In this document: one piece after another, positions 28,975 through 32,461 of the stretch
How the letters are laid out: every line of letters begins with the position of its first letter
Position numbering within the stretch: the stretch's first letter is position 1
Source: Planctomycetaceae bacterium
GTDB taxonomy: Bacteria; Planctomycetota; Phycisphaerae; Phycisphaerales; SM1A02
Length of the DNA stretch: 32,461 nt
Direction: 5' to 3'
Assembly: GCA_947490615.1 (NCBI GenBank)
Contig: CANLHK010000020.1
Location: forward strand, 1 to 32,461
Made by a program: the position numbers and the translations under genes
The notes under the pieces: generated by a model
Databases searched by the model: none
The model's input: only the letters and a program-made list of their open reading frames with translations
Told to the model about the DNA's origin: nothing

Positions 28975-30369
28975 ATGGCACTCCTACAAAGCTCCAGCGA
29001 TTCCACCCGTCGAGATTTCATCGTGACTGCCAGCGGAATGACCGCGGCACTCCTCCTCGCCTCGAAGGGGCTTGGTGCGGTGCACGCGCGCGACGGGGAC
29101 ACCATCAGGATCGCGCTGATCGGTTGCGGTGGCCGCGGCGGCGGAGCAGCGCTCAATGCTCTCTCAGTCAAGCGTGGTCCGATGCAAATCGTTGCGATGG
29201 CAGACGCGTTCGCCGAGAAGGTGCAATCCTGCCACGATGGTCTCAAAGAGGAGCGTCCTGATGCGGTGGATGTTCCGCCTGAGCGCCGATTTGTCGGACT
29301 CGATGGGTATCGAGGTGCGATGGATTGCCTGCGGCCGGGTGATGTCGTCATCCTCGCCACGCCTCCCGCGTTTCGAGGCGTGCATTTCAAGTACGCCATC
29401 GAGAAGGGGCTCAATGTCTTCATCGAGAAGCCGGTGTGCGTCGATGGTCCCTCGGCTCGGTTGATGTTCGAACTCAACGCAGAGGCGCAGAGAAAGAACT
29501 TGAAGGTCGCCGTCGGTCTCATGGGACGGCACAGTCCCGCGATGCAGGAGTTGGCTCGCCGCGTGCAGGACGGCGAACTCGGCGAAATCATTTCGCAGTA
29601 CGGCTACCGCATGCAAGGGACGATTGTGACCTTCCGCTCACCTCCGAAGCCCGCTGGACTGAGCGAGGTGGAGTACCAGATTCGACGCTTCCATAGCTTC
29701 CTGTGGGCGAGCGGCGGCGCGTACAACGACTTCTTCATCCACATCATCGATCACCTGTGCTGGATGAAGGGCGCGTGGCCGGTGCAGGCGCGCGCGCTTG
29801 GTGGGAGGCACTATCGCGAGGGAGCCAAGGGCGTTCGATACATCGATCAGAACCTCGATAGCTACGGCGTGGAGTACACCTATCCCGATGGAACGGTGAT
29901 GACCTTCGACGGTCGCTGCATGGATGGTTGCGAGGAGAAATTCTCGAGCGCCATGCACGGAACCAAGGGTTGCGCCGTGGTCTCTGCAAGTGGTGACTAC
30001 GGGATGCCGTCGCGCCTCTACACCGGGCACAACTTTTCGAAGGCGAACATGATCTGGGAGTCGAAGGTGCCGCCGGCGCTGCAGAATCCCTATCAGAATG
30101 AGTGGGAGTCCTTCGTCGACGCTCTGCGCGATGACAAGCCCTACAACGAAGTGAAGCGCGGAGTCGAAGCGTCTTTGGTCTGCTGCATGGGCCGCATGGC
30201 AGCGCATACGGGTCAGCCGATCACCTTCGAAGGAATGCTCGCGTGCGAACATGACTTCGCGCCGGGAATCGCGACGCTCACGCTCGATGGCCCCGCGCCC
30301 GTGGTCGCTGACGCCGATGGAAACTATCCCGTGCCGCGGCCTGGGTTCCTCACGACTCGAGAGTATTAA
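28975..30369 (+). CDS. Gfo/Idh/MocA-family oxidoreductase with Tat signal
   Basis: A 464-residue NAD(P)-dependent dehydrogenase-like protein. The N-terminus has a twin-arginine signal, STRRDFIVTASGMTAALLLA (R12 and R13), so it is exported folded with its cofactor. The Rossmann motif is IALIGCGGRGGGAA (46-59), and the family active-site motif is EKPVC (E151, K152, P153). GGAYNDFFIHIIDHLCWMKG, further on, is the conserved His-containing segment that shapes the sugar site. Members act on sugars, inositols or related compounds, and planctomycetes carry many exported copies whose substrates are unknown. The C-terminus (PGFLTTREY) is typical of the planctomycete subfamily. The next gene begins two bases after the stop. 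Confidence 0.92.
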   Translation: MALLQSSSDSTRRDFIVTASGMTAALLLASKGLGAVHARDGDTIRIALIGCGGRGGGAALNALSVKRGPMQIVAMADAFAEKVQSCHDGLKEERPDAVDVPPERRFVGLDGYRGAMDCLRPGDVVILATPPAFRGVHFKYAIEKGLNVFIEKPVCVDGPSARLMFELNAEAQRKNLKVAVGLMGRHSPAMQELARRVQDGELGEIISQYGYRMQGTIVTFRSPPKPAGLSEVEYQIRRFHSFLWASGGAYNDFFIHIIDHLCWMKGAWPVQARALGGRHYREGAKGVRYIDQNLDSYGVEYTYPDGTVMTFDGRCMDGCEEKFSSAMHGTKGCAVVSASGDYGMPSRLYTGHNFSKANMIWESKVPPALQNPYQNEWESFVDALRDDKPYNEVKRGVEASLVCCMGRMAAHTGQPITFEGMLACEHDFAPGIATLTLDGPAPVVADADGNYPVPRPGFLTTREY

Positions 30370-30370
30370 G

Positions 30371-31687
30371 TTGCCGCGCTTGCGCAGGCTCGCGAAGTAC
30401 GCACTCGTTGGCTTTCTGCTTCAGCAGTTCGTCGCGATGGGACTCGGCGGGCTCGGCGTCGTTCATTCGTACTACGACATCGCCCTCGGCCCTCACACGA
30501 TCGGCTGGCCAATGCCTCCGCGTTGGATCGATCGCGCGTGGATCGGATTCGTGGGTCCGGCGTTGTTTCCGATGCCCGATCCTGGCAGCGGGGACAATGG
30601 CGATCGCGGCGCATCGAGCGGGCTCGATGAAGACGATCGCTCTCAGCAGCGGCCGTTTCTTGTCGAGGTCTCAGGCGACCTGTTCATCGTGTGGAGGGCG
30701 CCCCGCGGGAGATTGCTCGGAGTTTCACTCGGTGAACAGTGGGCGGCGGTTGGACCGATCGACTCGACGCTCCTTGATGCTTTCCTTTTCTTTGATGAGC
30801 GATTCGGTGTTGCGCAGGTTCCTGTCGCACTCCTAGAGCTCCAGACACTCGCCGTTGAGCGCGCCAAGCTCGGCGGAACAACCGCGCACGACGAGCCTGC
30901 TGAGTTTGAAACTGACCACGCACGAGAGCAAGCGGCGCAAGAGGAAGTCGCGGCGGGGAGGATGTCCGAGTCGGAACTGTCGAGCATCGTCCGCCGCCCC
31001 GAACTTCGAAGGTCGGTGGACGCCTATCTGCGAGCGTTCGGCCAACTCGAGTTCGACTTTCCGAGCGCGTTGTGTGTGATGGAGCAACGCGAACCAACGA
31101 AGGCGTTTGCGGAGTTGCTCGCAAAGATGCCGAACACGATCGTGCTTCGGACCACGGCTGCGTGGGGCTGGCCGATCACTTCGGTGCAATCGTCGGCGTC
31201 GTACGCATGGAATGGCACCTTCGGTCCCAACGAAGCGGCGACGCTCTTCAAGGTGGAGGCGGAGACTGCGTCGTACGACATGGTGAAGGAAGATGAGTGG
31301 GAGGCCGAACTGCGCGCGCTGGTGAGCGCAGTGCCGAGTCTTCGCGCGGATGGGAAGCCTCTCTGGATTCGCAGGAAGCAGGACTGGATCCCGCTTCCCA
31401 CCGGTTCGTTTGCCTCACTCGATGGTTCCACATTCGTTCCTGGCGTGCCGTGGAAACCGCTGTGGATGGGCGCGCTCGTCAACGCGGCGTTCTACGCCAT
31501 CGGCGTGTGGTTCGTGTGGACAGCACTCGTGCAGCGCGCGTTGAACTCTTCGCGACGATGGTTTGCGCGTCGCTCGAACCGCTGTGCGAGCTGCGGCTAC
31601 CCGATCCGCGTTGGCGCCATGGACTCGTCGCACCGAGATGCGACTAGTCCTGTGCGCTGCCCCGAGTGCGGCGCGGCGCGTGATTGA
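30371..31687 (+). CDS. Membrane protein with C-terminal zinc ribbon, unknown function
   Basis: A 438-residue protein. The frame is open from 30251, but the part before 30371 overlaps the oxidoreductase gene. I chose the TTG at 30371, two bases after that stop, giving MPRLRRLAKYALVGFLLQQF and a TM helix at about residues 10-30. A long soluble region (about 35-365) follows, with an acidic stretch (GLDEDDRSQQ) and an Ala/Glu-rich helix. A second TM helix lies at about 375-395, and then a zinc ribbon with C405, C408, C430 and C433 (CASCGYPIR and CPECGA). Similar two-helix proteins with a terminal CxxCG ribbon are common in planctomycetes and uncharacterised. It is probably co-transcribed with the oxidoreductase. 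Confidence 0.72.
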   Translation: MPRLRRLAKYALVGFLLQQFVAMGLGGLGVVHSYYDIALGPHTIGWPMPPRWIDRAWIGFVGPALFPMPDPGSGDNGDRGASSGLDEDDRSQQRPFLVEVSGDLFIVWRAPRGRLLGVSLGEQWAAVGPIDSTLLDAFLFFDERFGVAQVPVALLELQTLAVERAKLGGTTAHDEPAEFETDHAREQAAQEEVAAGRMSESELSSIVRRPELRRSVDAYLRAFGQLEFDFPSALCVMEQREPTKAFAELLAKMPNTIVLRTTAAWGWPITSVQSSASYAWNGTFGPNEAATLFKVEAETASYDMVKEDEWEAELRALVSAVPSLRADGKPLWIRRKQDWIPLPTGSFASLDGSTFVPGVPWKPLWMGALVNAAFYAIGVWFVWTALVQRALNSSRRWFARRSNRCASCGYPIRVGAMDSSHRDATSPVRCPECGAARD

Positions 31688-31865
31688 GGTCACACGCGTG
31701 GGCGTCGCGCCCGCGTGCCGCGCGCGGCCGGTTCCGGACTCACCCCCTCGTTGAAAGACGGTGGATAGCGGCCTGCCAAAGCTAGAAGTTGCGCCCGATC
31801 AGGTACTGCGGGTTGCGCGTGCGCGCGTCGTGTCCGCCTGACGAGGCGAGGCACGCTGACGCGCC

Positions 31866-32240
31866 ATGGAGAGCAAGTTGCCGCTGACTCGAGGTTGGAA
31901 ATCGTTCTTCGGCATCGCGGTGATGTTCGCTGTGGCAGGGCTCTTGTTCTTGTGGATCGCAACGCGGGGGGCGCCTCCACCGACGGCGGCCGAGGTTCAG
32001 GTCGCACTGTCGCAACAACTGAGGCCTGGCGATTCGCTCGAGACCGCTTGCACGGTCCTACGGAGTATGTCTGCGGTGACGACCTGTGAATTGAATGACG
32101 AGCAACTGCTCATCGCGTTGATCCGACACGATCAGAACAGCTGGCGCGTCGTGAAGCGCAGCGTCTCGGTCAAGATCTACTTCGATCCTGCGGGTGGGCT
32201 TTCGCGCATCGAGTGCCGCGACGCCTACACAGGTCCGTAG
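31866..32240 (+). CDS. Small membrane-anchored protein, unrecognised
   Basis: A 124-residue protein with an N-terminal TM segment (about 14-32, IAVMFAVAGLLFLWIA) and a soluble C-terminal domain, probably outside the cytoplasm. QLRPGDSLETACTVLRSM and VKIYFDPAGGLSRIECRDAY loosely resemble the small alpha/beta fold of BamE/SmpA-like proteins (a helix starting at a Gly/Asp-Ser turn, then a strand with a polar loop), but the similarity is too weak to name. There is no lipobox. The start ATG has no clear ribosome site. It is convergent with the tRNA at the right edge. Confidence 0.65.
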   Translation: MESKLPLTRGWKSFFGIAVMFAVAGLLFLWIATRGAPPPTAAEVQVALSQQLRPGDSLETACTVLRSMSAVTTCELNDEQLLIALIRHDQNSWRVVKRSVSVKIYFDPAGGLSRIECRDAYTGP

Positions 32241-32394
32241 AGACCTTGAGGCGCGGGTTGGCGCGCGCGCGGCACAACGAGAACGCGTGAATTCAGTTTG
32301 GGGCCGTGAGGTCAGGGCGTTCACTCTGAACCGTTCGGCGTGCCAGTTTCGCGCGCGCATTCGTTGCACGCGGCCTTGCGCCGCTGATGGGAAG

Positions 32395-32461
32395 TAGGGC
32401 GGGCTGGATTCGAACCAGCGTCTTATCGATTATGAGTCGACGGCTCTAGACCGCTGAGCTA
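32395..32461 (-). tRNA. tRNA with CAU anticodon (Ile2 or elongator Met), 5' end beyond window
   Basis: Read on the reverse strand, the sequence folds as a tRNA from position 8: D-stem GCTC/GAGC, anticodon stem GTCGA/TCGAT around loop CTCATAA (anticodon CAT), T-arm GCTGG-TTCGAAT-CCAGC, acceptor strand CCGCCCT and discriminator A at 32395. CCA is not encoded. The first seven bases lie outside the window. The C11-G24 pair excludes an initiator. The anticodon arm and T-stem resemble E. coli tRNA-Ile2 (lysidine-modified CAU) more than elongator Met, but this is not decisive. Confidence 0.9.

Noticed and set aside
28277-29026. 249-codon + strand frame before the oxidoreductase
   Set aside because: It runs into the start of the oxidoreductase gene and only a central segment looks protein-like, which fits a frameshifted remnant better than an intact gene.
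31782-32018. Reverse-strand frame ending NPQYLIGRNF, which resembles a beta-barrel C-terminus
   Set aside because: Only the last dozen residues look meaningful; the rest lies antisense to the small membrane protein and has no barrel pattern. It could be a remnant but is not supportable.

Overview
The window looks like chromosomal DNA from a GC-rich planctomycete, most likely class Phycisphaerae. This is inferred from four secreted proteins that end in duplicated dockerin-type calcium loops of the form D-x-N-x-D-G-x-V...DLAxLLxxWG. It is also supported by a twin-arginine Gfo/Idh/MocA oxidoreductase, a membrane protein with a C-terminal zinc ribbon, an exosortase-type polysaccharide deacetylase, and weak or absent Shine-Dalgarno sites on many genes. 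I see no phage, IS element or CRISPR array.

Layout. 1-1209 (-) is the N-terminal part of a secreted RCC1-propeller protein. 1334-4334 is a metal-transport-like locus: an FtsX/MacB-type permease and its ATPase (-), divergent from a ZnuA-like binding protein (+). 4360-6949 (+) encodes a secreted endonuclease/exonuclease/phosphatase-family enzyme and a trypsin-like protease with a dockerin-like tail. 6968-7471 (-) is a hypothetical gene. pyrE (7605), katG (8364) and an AlkD-like gene (10583) follow on +. 11467-14115 holds a stunted RCC1 leader ORF and a full RCC1/beta-repeat/dockerin protein. 14283-17243 encodes the most striking protein, a secreted-side beta-carbonic anhydrase fused to a complete methyl-accepting chemotaxis receptor, followed by a clear terminator. 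17413-18504 (-) is a BNR-repeat/dockerin protein; 18768-19334 (+) a DUF1801 protein with a histone-H1-like lysine tail; 19388-20515 (-) a regulator-propeller lipoprotein. 20714-22383 (+) is a formyltransferase/NodB-deacetylase pair.

22488-28142 (-) is a giant secreted protein with a beta-helix, an unfamiliar repeat of about 55 residues, a cohesin-like domain, a HYR-like domain and dockerin-like loops. Its frame is interrupted by a single TAA where a tyrosine is expected. 28143-28974 holds a possibly structured 5' leader and what looks like a frameshifted gene remnant. The right end carries a Tat-exported oxidoreductase (28975), a zinc-ribbon membrane protein (30371), a small membrane-anchored protein (31866) and a tRNA with CAU anticodon cut by the window edge.

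Working together. Most genes encode envelope or secreted proteins. The dockerin-like tails and the cohesin-like domain may form a surface-attachment system. The carbonic anhydrase-MCP fusion suggests a chemoreceptor responding to CO2/bicarbonate, and the ABC/ZnuA locus suggests a non-canonical zinc or metal system. These roles are inferences from domain architecture.
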